From contig JAHQIW010003945.1 of assembly GCA_019055375.1 (NCBI GenBank), positions 113,501 to 177,500 of the forward strand: 64,000 bases of DNA. Direction: 5' to 3'. The translations under genes and the position numbers were made by a program. This document shows positions 10,463-18,944 of this stretch, piece by piece (within the stretch, counting starts at the first letter, position 1; each line of letters starts with the position of its first letter). The DNA is from Parelaphostrongylus tenuis (lineage: Eukaryota > Nematoda > Chromadorea > Rhabditida > Metastrongylidae). The notes beneath the pieces are model-generated. The model ran no database searches. It was not told the DNA's origin and saw only the letters and a program-made list of their open reading frames with translations.

Positions 10463-13400
10463 GTCTGTCTGTCTCTCTCCTGGGGTTGTCTTGATTGAGG
10501 AAGACCAGCGACTGTCTGTTATCGCATCCTTATCTCCACTTCTGAGGGGTTTTAGTATGGAATAAAAATTTCGCATTTTTTGTCACAAATTTGTCCAATG
10601 CGGTGAGATTTATTCCTTTTTTACACATAGACAATTTCAGTGATCAATATGATTGCAGGAGATTGGGCTTTTGCTTTAGATGTTTCCATTACCAATAGAA
10701 CATTAAATACCAAGGCTTTCATGTGAAGCGGAGCCAAATTTGAGCTTACTAGTTCACTTGCAAGTTGCGATAATTTGAGAACGTGCAAGAAATATTAGGT
10801 TCAGTTGTTACCAACTGTTTGCTTAGTTCTGACCATTCATTAATGTACAAAAAAGTCACCTTTTGATCGTCAAGAAAATAAATGATAGACCTCTTGACGT
10901 CGTTGAATCCCTAAGGGATGCGCCATGCATTCAACTTCATCAAGCATTGTTAGAGGTGACTGAATGCATATCTGGTCTTTACAGTTACTCCTGTTGGCTT
11001 ACCGGTCTATAAAGTCAGTTAGTTATCCTCCCAAAAGTCTGGCCTCTACTAAGTGATCCCAAATGCCTGGAAGATCTGTTGAATCCGGAGCATGAGATTT
11101 AACCAGTGACCGTTCGTACGTCGTAAGGCACTTCCAAGCACTGCCAGGCGCTGATCTTGGTAACCATCAGCATTTTTGAATCCTTATTTGATCCCATCTC
11201 TCCTACTACACGGAATTCCGTATCTCTGCTCATCTGGTTATCTTGCATCTATCGTTCACAAAAGGAGGAGGATTAGTTGTGAGTTGTGATTTTGCTCGAG
11301 AAATCTCTTTTCTTTGTTATGAATGGCGTTTACTACTGATCGAGTCGATCCAACCTGGGACAAGTGTGCTATTGAGTTCCAGATGTTTAGCACAAACACT
11401 CTTCAACCGTTATGAATTATCGAAAGCTTTTCGCAGAGAAGTCTTGTGCGAGTACTTTGACTTCGACAGAAAAGCCTGAAGGACATGGAATGGAGTTGAA
11501 TAAAGACTGTGCAAGAGTTCAACGACATCTCTGAACCGCTTACCTTGCACCAATCTACTACTTTTTCATTCTTTCACTTTACACGAATGGTTATCGGTTA
11601 TCGTCACTTTACGGGTCCCAGCATTCTTTGCATTTGATCCATCTTCTCGCATTCATCCTCCACAAAGGTTGTTTTTGGCTGCGGCTTGTAGATTTTGTCT
11701 GCTTCATGGATGACGTAGAATGATGACCGGGTCGATTTACCCCGCATATCAAAAATTTGAAGATAGCTTTGTTCAGCGGGAAATGTTTAGATGAAAAGCA
11801 AGATTTTGTTTTTGCTGTTTCAGCATAATATTGGAGCCTTTTTGAAAATAAATCACGCTGTTCAAATCCTCTTCATTTAAGCTATCGAGAGATCACTAAA
11901 GCTTTGATCAAGGCCAAAAATTGCGTGTTTCCTGGGAGGTTGAAGCAGCGTACGAATAATGGAAAAGTACCTCAGGTTTTCTCTGTGAATTAAAAATATC
12001 TGGGATGATGAAACAAAATCTTGCTAGCTCTTCATTGCAAACGAAACGCGTATGAAATTTCTGTTTCAGAGCGTTTGGTCAGTCTGTTGACAAGGAAAAA
12101 CTGGAAACTAACTTGCTGTTACACGTCAATCCAGAACAGCCTCTACTCCAAGTAAGTTTTGTAGCATGTATCATTCAGGATGCTCAATATATTTACGAGA
12201 ATCCCTTTTTTTGTAAATTCAGCGACAGTCTTTTGTAAGCAAGCGCACTTGAAAATTGAAAGACTTGACAGACCCATGAAAGAGATGTTGTATCGTTTGG
12301 AAGATCTATGTTAGAGAATTGAGTGGTAAGCAAAGATTCGACCTCAGACAGTAGTGAACCCGCCTCTACACCACCGAGGCTACCGCTTACTTATCACTCA
12401 TACTTCAATGTCTTTCTATCATAACTATCAGCCACCAGCCATTAACAGGTTTAGTCGGATAAGCACTATCGCTTTGTAAACCCAATCAAGCTAGCAGCCA
12501 TTGTACTTATAATTCCAGGATATCTTCGTGTTTTTACTGCTTTTTGGCAGTGTTATGATGTTTCAAATACTCCTAAGAGAGGATTGAGTGGTGAGCAAAA
12601 CACGACTTCAGGCGGGAATCGAATCCGAGTTTCATCCTATCCGGGGACGCGTGCTCTAAGCACTACACCACCAAAACACATTTGCCCGACCACTTATTCA
12701 AATACTATAATTTCGAAGTATTGTATATAACAGTGTCTGTCAGCTTAACGAGATTTATAAAGCGAAATCGCTTATCCGACTAAACCTGTTAAAGGTTGGT
12801 GGCTGATAGCTAACATAGAGATGTTGAAGAATGAGTGGTCGGGCAAATGTGCCTCAGTGGTGTAGCCGTTAGAGCACGCGTCCCCGGATAGGATGAAACG
12901 CGGGTTCGATTCCCGCCTGAGGCCGTGTTTTTGCTCACCACTCAATTCTCTAAGTTTTATAAGTAACTCTAACACTGCGAAATAAGCAGTAAAAATACTA
13001 TAATTTGGAAGTACTCCTAAGAGAATTAAACCACTGCAAGTGGCAGTCAAATATCAAGAATTCTGACTCCTAGGAGAGTTGAATGGTAAGCAAAATTTGA
13101 TCCCAAGCCGGAGTTGAACCCGTGTCGCATCCAAATTGGGAACCCGTGCCATAATAGAAAGACACTGGAGAATGAGTGCTGAGTAAGCGGTGGCCCCGGT
13201 GGTGTAGTAGTAGCACGTTTCCCCGGCATGTATGAGATGCGAACTCCACTCCCGCTTGAGGTCGAGTTTTTGCATACCACTCAATTGTCATAGAAGCATT
13301 TGAAACATCATAACACTGCGAGAAAGCAGTAAAAACATAGGACCTCTTGCAATTAGATCTATGTAGTTTCCAAGTCATTTTTTTCGTCGTATTGCTATAC

Positions 13401-14634
13401 TACTTAAGTCAATAGCTCGAGGTTGGCAAAAACATCAAGGTTTTTCAATCAATTTCGTGCTATTGACAATCATCAGAGCATATAACCAGCCGTTAGACCG
13501 ACGTTAAGGAAGTCTTTTTTTTAAATATTGTAACCTTCAGTTTCTTACAACTTTTGAAAATGTTAAGTCTGAAGCTTTGGTTTTCAAAGGGAACAATATG
13601 TAAATTTTCAGTGTACTAATGTAGTAGCTGAGCCTGACCTTGAAGTCGAAGAAATCATTGTGTTTAGCGGGATGAGTAATTGCTTACTTATCTCCTTCAC
13701 TGAATTGCGAAAATGTTCATAGGTTCTGGAAAATCAGATCTTCATTTTCAGTAGAATAAAAAAGTATCGCGTCTTATTGGCAATGATATGTAAAAATTCA
13801 ATGTCTTTACTATTATTCAGAGTGAAAGCACAAGTTGTTTTCAGGGGCTCAGGTGTGTAGAAATCAATGCGCATTGTTTCAGATGTTCGTGGACGGTAAT
13901 TTTTGATCGAGATTTGCGTTAACACATTTGGGACTGCTTTGATTTTCAACTTGCCAGGACGCATTATAATCACAATGCTGTAGTTTAGCGATAAAATTCA
14001 GATTTTCGTCGCCACTAGAGGGGGTTTTATGATTAGAGAAAGAATAAATATCAACTCTGTAAAGTGCTTTAAAGCTGCTGATAGTATATATAAGAATAAT
14101 CAAGTAAACAACTCGAAAGATCGACTTTTCTTGAACCTCGGCATGTCCATATTATAAAACTGAGGGACGCTCAAAATGGGTTAGTTCCTTGACTGATCTT
14201 CTTTTTCTCAGTTCTATCAAATGCATAGGATTTTACTAGGGGTAATTAAGATATACCAATCAAAAGGTCGATGTGTATCGGAGCGCACTCTCATTAGAGT
14301 AGTTCCCACTAAGTCGAGACGCTTCGTTTTTCCTTGACAGTTTTGACTGATGATAGTTCTGTGCATAAATTGCACCACATACGCTCAAACTGCAGTACAG
14401 GTTATATTATTTCGCGTAGCAGCAATTATTCAACATTCTTTTCTCTTAAAATTGCTTTTGTCCGCGACAACCTTGTTTTGACAAATTTTTTCTAAAAAAA
14501 TGGTCCTAAATCCGTTATTAGTTCGCTTTCTTTTTCAGCCGATTACCGTTCAGCCTGAAGACATCGCAGCACAAGAAAGGCGTGTGTTGGATGCGAGGAA
14601 AAGACTCCAGGAAGTGATGAAGCACTTTGGATAA
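4013..14634 (+). CDS. mbd-2: MBD2/3-like NuRD subunit lacking a canonical MBD
   Basis: MBD2/3 proteins anchor the NuRD chromatin-remodelling and deacetylase complex. Six exons join in frame: 4013-4137, 8343-8475, 9686-9748, 9939-10075, 12070-12151 and 14539-14634, giving 211 aa. Exon 2 carries KTVSIFKQPVT, nearly identical to the p55(RbAp)-binding motif of animal MBD2/3. The last two exons carry HVNPEQPLLQPITV followed by QERRVLDARKRLQEVM, matching the MBD2/3 C-terminal region whose coiled coil binds p66/GATAD2. The N-terminus has no methyl-CpG-binding fold; instead residues 13-25 hold an AT-hook (KSKRGRPSKHRR). ATG lies 2 bases after TTCTTCCAG, which suggests a trans-spliced start, though an upstream MBD exon cannot be fully excluded. 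Exon 3 could also begin at 9674. Introns contain an RTE element and SINEs. Confidence 0.85.
4338..4525 (+). repeat. Interspersed repeat F, copy 1
   Basis: About 165-185 bp that match the reverse complement of 8765-8932: CTTTGAAGACCA, GGCAGGCGGCG, GTCTGCCTGCTTTCCCACGAG-like and GCGACGC blocks occur in the same order. The pair flanks the longest RTE copy within intron 1 of the MBD2/3-like gene. The family is not recognised. Confidence 0.7.
4768..4806 (-). repeat. SINE-A tail fragment
   Basis: The reverse complement reads like the SINE-A 3' part (AACATCATAACA..GCTAAATAGTAAAAA). It directly abuts the readable start of the RTE endonuclease frame. Confidence 0.45.
4811..5593 (+). pseudogene. RTE endonuclease domain, broken
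   Basis: This is an exonuclease-endonuclease-phosphatase fold of the kind that nicks target DNA. Motifs visible in one frame are DVIGLAETRR (catalytic Glu), ALTIFVANAPTSSY, VGDFDAKIG (the GDFNA motif with Asp retained), EMDHIIVNRRF and TGSDHRLLRA (the SDH motif). An in-frame TAG at 5213-5215 interrupts it just before the GDF motif, and the frame is lost at about 5593. The open frame extends upstream of the first ATG (4862) to about 4811, so the N-terminus is incomplete. Confidence 0.88.
5734..7311 (+). pseudogene. RTE reverse transcriptase, broken
   Basis: Frame 5734-6009 is the charged linker between endonuclease and RT (KRCREAIKEDLKERRAAV). After a stop, the same frame continues at 6100 as a 403-residue RT region. 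RT motifs are TPGPDRIRSEHL, NYRPICLLSVVYKLF, QAGFRKGFSTMDHI, LTFIDLKKAFDSV (first catalytic Asp), GVRQGDTISP, and the catalytic box LRFADDIVLV with FADD at 6790-6801. A WVSNAPFTLNGT..YVYL block and an ALTYAAETW block follow. TGA at 7309-7311 ends it early; homologous C-terminal sequence continues in other frames to about 7440. Confidence 0.92.
7641..8124. other. intron sequence with a SINE-A tail scrap
   Basis: Part of intron 1 of the MBD2/3-like gene. Bases 7945-7982 (ACATCATAACACTACTTAAGAGCAGTAATAA) resemble a SINE-A tail. The CACCTCTTCTGC block occurs twice (7669 and 7720). Nothing else is recognised. Confidence 0.4.
8125..8262 (+). repeat. SINE-A copy
   Basis: A tRNA-like head, ATATAGTGGTAGCACGCC, leads to a B-box GATCGACTCCCGCC and then TTTGCATGCCTCTCAATGCT, the SINE-A downstream block. 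It lies within intron 1 of the MBD2/3-like gene, about 80 bases before the exon 2 acceptor. Confidence 0.65.
8515..8622 (-). repeat. SINE-A copy, inverted
   Basis: On the minus strand it reads GACACTGTGGTCAAAGAGT, then ACGCGGGTTCAATTC (B-box), then GTGCTCAAAGTTTTGCAC. These are the head and start of the body of SINE-A, in opposite orientation to the copy at 8125. Confidence 0.6.
8765..8932 (-). repeat. Interspersed repeat F, copy 2
   Basis: Reverse-complement match of the copy at 4338-4525, including the GGCAGGCGGCG and CTGCCTGCTTTCCCACGAG blocks. The 101-codon open frame across it (8735-9040) is a by-product of the repeat. Confidence 0.7.
9340..9560 (-). repeat. SINE-B copy, head missing
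   Basis: It contains the SINE-B body in reverse orientation: GGCGTTGATCAGTCTCTGAGGG, CGCACCATGCATTCACG, GAGGTGATTGAATGCATAT, CTGGCCTTTACA and CTATCCTCCCAAACAAG. The tRNA-like head expected on the right is not clear. It sits in an intron of the MBD2/3-like gene. Confidence 0.7.
10381..10487. repeat. (CT)n microsatellite with (CTGT)n patch
   Basis: About 100 bases of nearly pure CT dinucleotide, with a short TCTG-repeat segment at 10458-10475. Open frames of Ser/Leu or Arg/Glu across it are artefacts. It lies in an intron of the MBD2/3-like gene. Confidence 0.95.
10880..11140 (-). repeat. SINE-B copy, inverted
   Basis: It contains TGAATCCCTAAGGGATGCGC, CATGCATTCAACTTC, AGGTGACTGAATGCATATCTGG and TTATCCTCCCAAAAGTCTGG, in the same order as other minus-oriented SINE-B copies. 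The head side near 11100-11140 has diverged. Confidence 0.7.
11160..11750. other. intron, nothing recognised
   Basis: Intron 4 of the MBD2/3-like gene. An open frame at 11243-11479 has no recognisable motif and no supporting splice sites. Confidence 0.4.
11755..11905 (+). repeat. AT-rich dispersed repeat copy
   Basis: It shares AGCTTTGTTCAGCG-GAAATGTTTA, a TTTTGCT..CAGCATAATA block and CAAATCCTCTTCATTTAAGCTAT with the copy at 22505-22720. These are blocks of the window's commonest AT-rich family. Confidence 0.55.
12300..12480 (-). repeat. SINE-A copy with 5' leader, inverted
   Basis: The minus strand reads a leader (GCTTATCCGACTAAACCTGT), then CCTCGGTGGTGTAGAGGCGG and then GCTTACCACTCAATTCTCT. 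The leader (12427-12480) is an inverted match of 12756-12808, so this copy and the one at 12756 face each other. Confidence 0.7.
12520..12705 (-). repeat. SINE-A copy, inverted
   Basis: The minus strand contains GGTGGTGTAGTGCTTAGAGC, a B-box region GATTCGATTCCCGCCTGA, TTTTGCTCACCACTCAATCC, and the tail AACATCATAACACTGCC plus AAAAAGCAGTAAAAACACG. It is a near-complete head-to-tail copy. Confidence 0.75.
12756..13012 (+). repeat. SINE-A copy, best preserved
   Basis: The order is leader (12756-12850), tRNA-like domain (12851-12923), the linker TTTTTGCTCACCACTCAATTC, and a tail ending CTGCGAAATAAGCAGTAAAAA. It serves as the reference copy for the family in this window and is about 255 bp long. 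Confidence 0.8.
12851..12923 (+). other. tRNA-like domain of SINE-A, full cloverleaf
   Basis: 73 bases fold as a tRNA: acceptor stem GCCTCAG/CTGAGGC (7 of 7 pairs), D stem GTGT/GCAC, anticodon stem CGTCC/GGATG, and T stem GCGGG/CCCGC with the loop TTCGATT. A-box TGGTGTAGCCG and B-box GGTTCGATTCC are intact. The anticodon loop CCGGATA has C where T33 is invariant in real tRNAs, and diverged copies lie all around, so I call it the head of a SINE rather than a working tRNA gene. Confidence 0.7.
13065..13150 (-). repeat. SINE-A fragment, inverted
   Basis: The minus strand reads GGCACGGGTTCCC, ACACGGGTTCAACTCCGGCT (B-box region) and TTTGCTTACCATTCAACTCT. It is the tRNA-like 3' half and start of the body. 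Confidence 0.6.
13150..13345 (+). repeat. SINE-A copy
   Basis: A leader piece (TAGAAAGACACTGGAGAATG) is followed by GGTGGTGTAGTAGTAGCACG, a CCCCGGCATGTATGAGATGCG anticodon-side block, TTTTTGCATACCACTCAATT and the tail AACATCATAACACTGCGAG plus AAAGCAGTAAAAACA. Confidence 0.75.
13400..14535. other. last intron of the MBD2/3-like gene, nothing recognised
   Basis: AT-rich intron sequence running up to the TTTTTCAG acceptor of the last exon at 14538. Short open frames here carry no recognisable motif. Confidence 0.45.
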
Positions 14635-14639
14635 TCCTA

Positions 14640-15980
14640 TTCATTTTTCATGTTATTATATATGATAGTCTTTTTTCCGGACGATGGTCGTTGTCCATCA
14701 GAATGTTTTGGTATGATCTTCATTATTGGTTTAACCTCACGACGATTGAACATTGTCGTGGTGTATAGGTGGCCTTTTCAAGATCACTTTTACCAAAGCA
14801 GTTCATGTAAATATTCAGGTAGCAGTAACTCATTGTGATATCTTAGTGTTGAACTCTGGTTGGTGTACCTTGAAAGACTATATTGTCATAAACATCAATG
14901 TGGCAATCAAAATATCTGCATGATAACATTCTTTGCTCCTCGGTCGAGCTGATCGGGAGGTATGATTGACTCAAACCTGGAATAAATGGATATACTTCAT
15001 GAAGTCACTAGCTGTATGTAACGCCTTTTCTCAGCTACCTCCTTGTTGGTCTTCTCGGCTGGTATTCTACAGTTATCTCAATTATGACGATTTCTTCAAA
15101 CATCAGTCGACATATCACGCAAAATATACGATTTTGAAGAGTGAACGCGAGGAAACGAGTCCAGTGTAAGGAACTTTGATATCAGCACAATAAATTTGTC
15201 GAAGGGTTATTTAAAATAACTTAAACGAAATCTTATCGTAATGGCTGGTTGTGCCGTTTACGTTTTTTGTGCTGCAGAATGTAATATATGATGCGCACCA
15301 TAAGCTATACTCCCAGGAGGTTTACCCATTTTGAATTTCTGAAAGTTGCCTCCAGATGCTTGTTAGAGTAAACCACTGCTATTCATTTATGAACATCATA
15401 GTCGCTAGCTTTCAAGTGACAACCTAAGAAAACACTCATATAGCTTTCGAAAGGTTACAGAAGAGAAAATTGGTCCTTTTTCGTTTCCCGAGAACAAGTA
15501 AAGAAATGACCTCTTTCTTTGGACAAGTTTTCATAAGAGTGTAGTAATCATTTAAAAGCTTAAGTCTCTGGCTACAGCGCCACATGACGCTTTCTCGGAA
15601 AGATCCTTTCAAAAAGCTGTAGCATATGGAATAAAATTATGTTTCACGCCGTCGTGCATCTCCATTTTAATAATGGTATAATTATCTGGAACCACGAAAA
15701 GCTTATGAACGTTAGGGAAAATCTCGTAGTATTCGAGTCAGTGGTTTTGTAAGGAGCTTCTTCTAAAGTAGTGAAAAATTCTGAAGTGAATAACAAGTTT
15801 CTACCCACGTTAGGCCGTCGATCGATCGCCCCGTTCTCCACTTCGTAGATTAGCCGGTAAAAAGCGCGCCGATATGTGAAACTTGATGTTATTTTCTCTG
15901 CTACACTACAGTGAAACGATCTTTTTAGAAAATGAGCGCAACGTTGAAACCACTGGATTCATCCTATCTAATGATTACCA
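14640..15980. other. intergenic, nothing recognised
   Basis: Sequence downstream of the MBD2/3-like gene. AATAAA-type hexamers occur at about 14981 and 15189 and either could serve the gene's 3' end. Otherwise only low-level AT-rich repeat similarity near 15530-15640 is seen. Confidence 0.4.
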
Positions 15981-15984
15981 TAGT

Positions 15985-16330
15985 CCAAAAAAGCTCCGTC
16001 CGGCGGGGTGTAGAACACAAATGTTTTCTTTCCAATACGGCCCTATGAAAAAGCTGTTCAAAAGCAAGCATATTTTTGAGTTCAGTCAGACTTGTGCTAT
16101 CGAGAGACTACTAGCAGCCTGAGGAAGGAGTTTTGTACAGACAAATATAAATGAGATAAGAAAAAAAACGCGTGGTCGTGTGGAACGTAATTTTATTTGA
16201 ATTTCACATCGTTATAAAAGGATGTTTTGAAGAACCACCACACACCGTGCTAGCCAGTGAATTAAGCTCCCGAATGATTACTAAAACTCTTGTAAGAAGT
16301 TCTTGTGCAGCGAATGGGGTCGAATATTCA
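15985..16330 (+). repeat. AT-rich dispersed repeat copy (long)
   Basis: Blocks align in order with 30140-30500: CTCCGTCCGGCGGGGTGTA, the ACAAATGTTTTC..CTATGAAAAAG block, TGTGCTATCGAGAGACTA, AAGGAGTTTTGTACAG, GAGATAAGAAAAAAAACGCG and TTATAAAAGGATGTTTTGAAG. The two copies are the clearest pair of this family. Confidence 0.65.
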
Positions 16331-16639
16331 TTTGTTCTCGGACAACGGGAAAGAAGTGAAAATCTTGCTTGAGCCAAAAGTTACCGTTCAGATGGACGCC
16401 GCACTGGAGCCTACGAGATTCCTCGTGGTTGGCAGCCTTTGACAACTCACGAATCAAGTACCACAATATCTTGCATACCTTACATCTCCTTAATGTCATA
16501 CATCAGGCTTTATTTGAGAGACCCTTATTTTTCCGTCAGAACTTCTGTCAGGATTATAACACATGATATCTATTTCTGATATGTCATTTCAAGAACGTCA
16601 ATAGTGCGATACTTGGGAACGGGGCGTTTTTTTTTTCAC

Positions 16640-17215
16640 TTAAATCGCGCATCGCACTTCGTTAAGGTTTCCGACTTCCCAAATTCTTTTCTACGTGCTT
16701 CGAAGTGCTTGTAGTTGTAATTAACTGGATATTTTTGCAATACTTATGAGCGCATCCGCTAGTAGAAAAGTCAAAATTGTTGTCTATAGCATCGTATGCC
16801 CTTCAAGTTAAAAACATTGACCACTGACTGATTTCACCACTGGAAAATTTTCGTTAATACGTCTGTTCCAATCTTTATTAATATTTCAAGCCGTTCACAT
16901 TCTGCATGCATATGCGAGTTTCAAATCGCCAAAGGTCCATCGAAGATTTGTTATCTTGACGTCTGAGACCAGTTTTGACATCTGGCAAAAATACAATCTA
17001 TCCTGTGATCCAACCAAAAAAGCCAATTTCATAAAAAAAGCACTGTAATGTTGCATGTAGAATTCAAGAAAACATATTGTAATTCCCAAAAGAAGTGTTG
17101 AGTGGTCGGCAAATTGAATAGGAAAGCACTTTTGAGACAATTAATCCATTTTCATAGTGTTTTTTTCCACTGTGCGGATTCCAGTACTTCTTGCATTCAA
17201 CTTGCTTTTCGTCTT
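16640..17215. other. intergenic, nothing recognised
   Basis: No gene, known repeat or RNA-like signal seen. Confidence 0.4.
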
Positions 17216-17395
17216 CTTCTTATATGTCTGAGAATACTGGTTGAGCGAGTCTCCTAGCAATGTCGAGGATAGCCTGGCTGTGGTGTGCCACAGGGCGTTG
17301 TCGTTGACTGTCGGATAGAGTTGGGCAGTGGAGCTCGGCTCCCGTGCGCCGCGACAGGCATCACGTCCACTCGGCTACGGCGCCCTCTGAGGAGA
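17200..17395 (-). repeat. SINE-E copy, tRNA Ser/Leu-like head
   Basis: On the minus strand the head reads GGCGCCGTAGCCGAGTGG, a perfect Ser/Leu-type A-box TAGCCGAGTGG. The body contains CTGTGGCACACCACAGCC and CGCTCAACCAGTATTCTCAG, and the tail is AAGAAGAAGACGAAAAG. It is shared with 36865-37060 (-), which has the same CTCAACCAGCATTCT and purine tail. Confidence 0.65.
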
Positions 17396-17624
17396 AAAAA
17401 AAAGGAAAACACATTTTGAAGAAGACACCTTTGGTGTAGCAAGGTATTGGGCGAATTCGCCGTGACCTATGTTGTTGAAGGAAGAGCTATAACACAAAGC
17501 AGGAGATAGATTGTCTTAGATCACTGGTCTCTGTGGAAAAATTACCCCGCGTGGCAGGCGAGCTTTCTGCCATTGAACCCGCTAAGGATCACGGATCTTT
17601 TCTAGAATCCTAAAGCATTTTTAT

Positions 17625-17850
17625 TTTGCTTGGCGACGCATGGTCAAAAGTCGGGGTCACGATTTATTCGAAGCAGTGCTGTTGCCAGATGTTTTTATTC
17701 CTACTATCTGAGCGCATAAGGCGAAATCAGTATCAATTAGGCTTTGTTCTCCGGCGGTATGAACATCGCCATCGGTTTCTATACGCAGTCTACCAAACAC
17801 CCACTGTTGGGGAAGGACACGGCCAGACGTGGTTTTTGCACCCAGAAAAC
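17625..17850 (-). pseudogene. Merlin transposase fragment, inverted
   Basis: The minus strand encodes GRVLPQQWVFG fused after an internal deletion to GEQSLIDTDFALCAQ; both pieces match the neighbouring + strand Merlin pseudogene (GRVLPQQWVFG and EEQNLIDIDFDL). GCTTGGCGACGCATGGTCAAA occurs here at 17629 and again at 18637 in the same orientation, so the fragment is itself rearranged. Confidence 0.65.
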
Positions 17851-17964
17851 AGAAGTAACAAGATGCTTGGATTTGATGGACAGAATCCAAAACAAAGAAA
17901 GCACCTTCGTTTTCCTGCAGAGCTATGGAGTGGTGCATAAATCGAGAATGCGCCAGTGGCCACG

Positions 17965-18765
17965 AGATGAAGGCAAGCTTCAGAGAGAATCCTCGTTGAC
18001 TGTGCCAACAAGGCCGAATGTCGTACGAATAAGGAGCTCCGGCTGGGCACATCCTTTCAGAACTCTAACGTGAAGTTCCGTGTGGTCACCTTTCTGTATT
18101 TGCGGGCATACGTGTAGGCTGCGGTTGAATTCTGCCACACCTCACTGGGCGTCGCCGCACATACTTTGGTCGATTGGTCCAGCTTCATGAGGGAATTGCG
18201 TGGATAGCGTCATCAAGCACGGATCGGTCATCGTCGGTGGCAAAGGGCTGACTGTGGAAATGGACGAGTCTTTGACCTCTAGGCGCAAGAACCACTTCGG
18301 CCGTGTCCTTCCCCAGCAGTGGGTGTTTGGTGGAGTGAGCAGAGAAACCGGGGAAGTGTTCTAGGAAAAGGTTCCTGATCGTACGCCTCAGACGCTTCTA
18401 AAGGTCATAAATCGCCGCATTGCCCCCGGGCAGTTGGAAGGCGTACAAGCTGTTTCACAATCAGGATGACAAAGACATTGAGCATTTTTGCGTCAACCAT
18501 CGCCACCACTTCGTCGACCTGGAGACTGGTGCGCATACTCAGACGATCGAAAGTACATGGAATCAACCCAAGCGATGCAACAAGCGGCAGTTTGGGACGA
18601 GCCGCACTCTCCTCGATATTTATCTGGTAAAATTCGCTTGGCGACGCATGGTCAAAAGTCGGGGTCGCGATTCATTCGAGGCACTTCTCGAGGACATGGC
18701 GATATTCATGCCGCCGAAGAACAAAACCTAATTGATATTGATTTCGACTTACACGTTTAGATAGT
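17965..18765 (+). pseudogene. Merlin-family (IS1595/ISXO2-like) transposase, broken
   Basis: Merlin transposases are DDE enzymes of the IS1595 group that cut and paste DNA elements. An N-terminal piece (CRTNKELRLGTSFQNSNVKF) leads to GLTVEMDES (first catalytic Asp, 18263-18265), RVLPQQWVFGGVSRETGEVF and VPDRTPQTLLKVINRRIAPG. Then comes SWKAY, NHRHHFVDLETGAHTQTIES (catalytic Glu) and LLDIYLVKFAWRR. An in-frame TAG at 18362-18364 and a frame change near 18425 break it. The IAPG-to-WKAY junction lacks the stretch that normally holds the second catalytic Asp. A further stop lies in the N-terminal piece. I could not define terminal inverted repeats. Confidence 0.85.
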
Positions 18766-18944
18766 AAGTAAAAATGCTGTAGGGTTCTAGAAAAGATGCG
18801 AACCACGTTATAACCTTGATCGGGAGCGGCAGAGAGTTCCTTACCCGTCACGACATCAAGCTATCAATAAATCCCGACACCAGGGTCATCACCTTTTAAC
18901 TTCTATCGGGATACAAGGACTCTTTTGCGTTCCTAGACAACAGA

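Noticed and set aside
10277..10576. Ser/Leu-rich (+) and Arg/Glu-rich (-) open frames
   Set aside because: They are translations of the CT microsatellite.
12851..12923. Functional tRNA gene
   Set aside because: C at position 33 and many diverged relatives in the window make a SINE head more likely.
13054..13378. Overlapping minus frames of 76-102 codons
   Set aside because: They translate two SINE-A copies.
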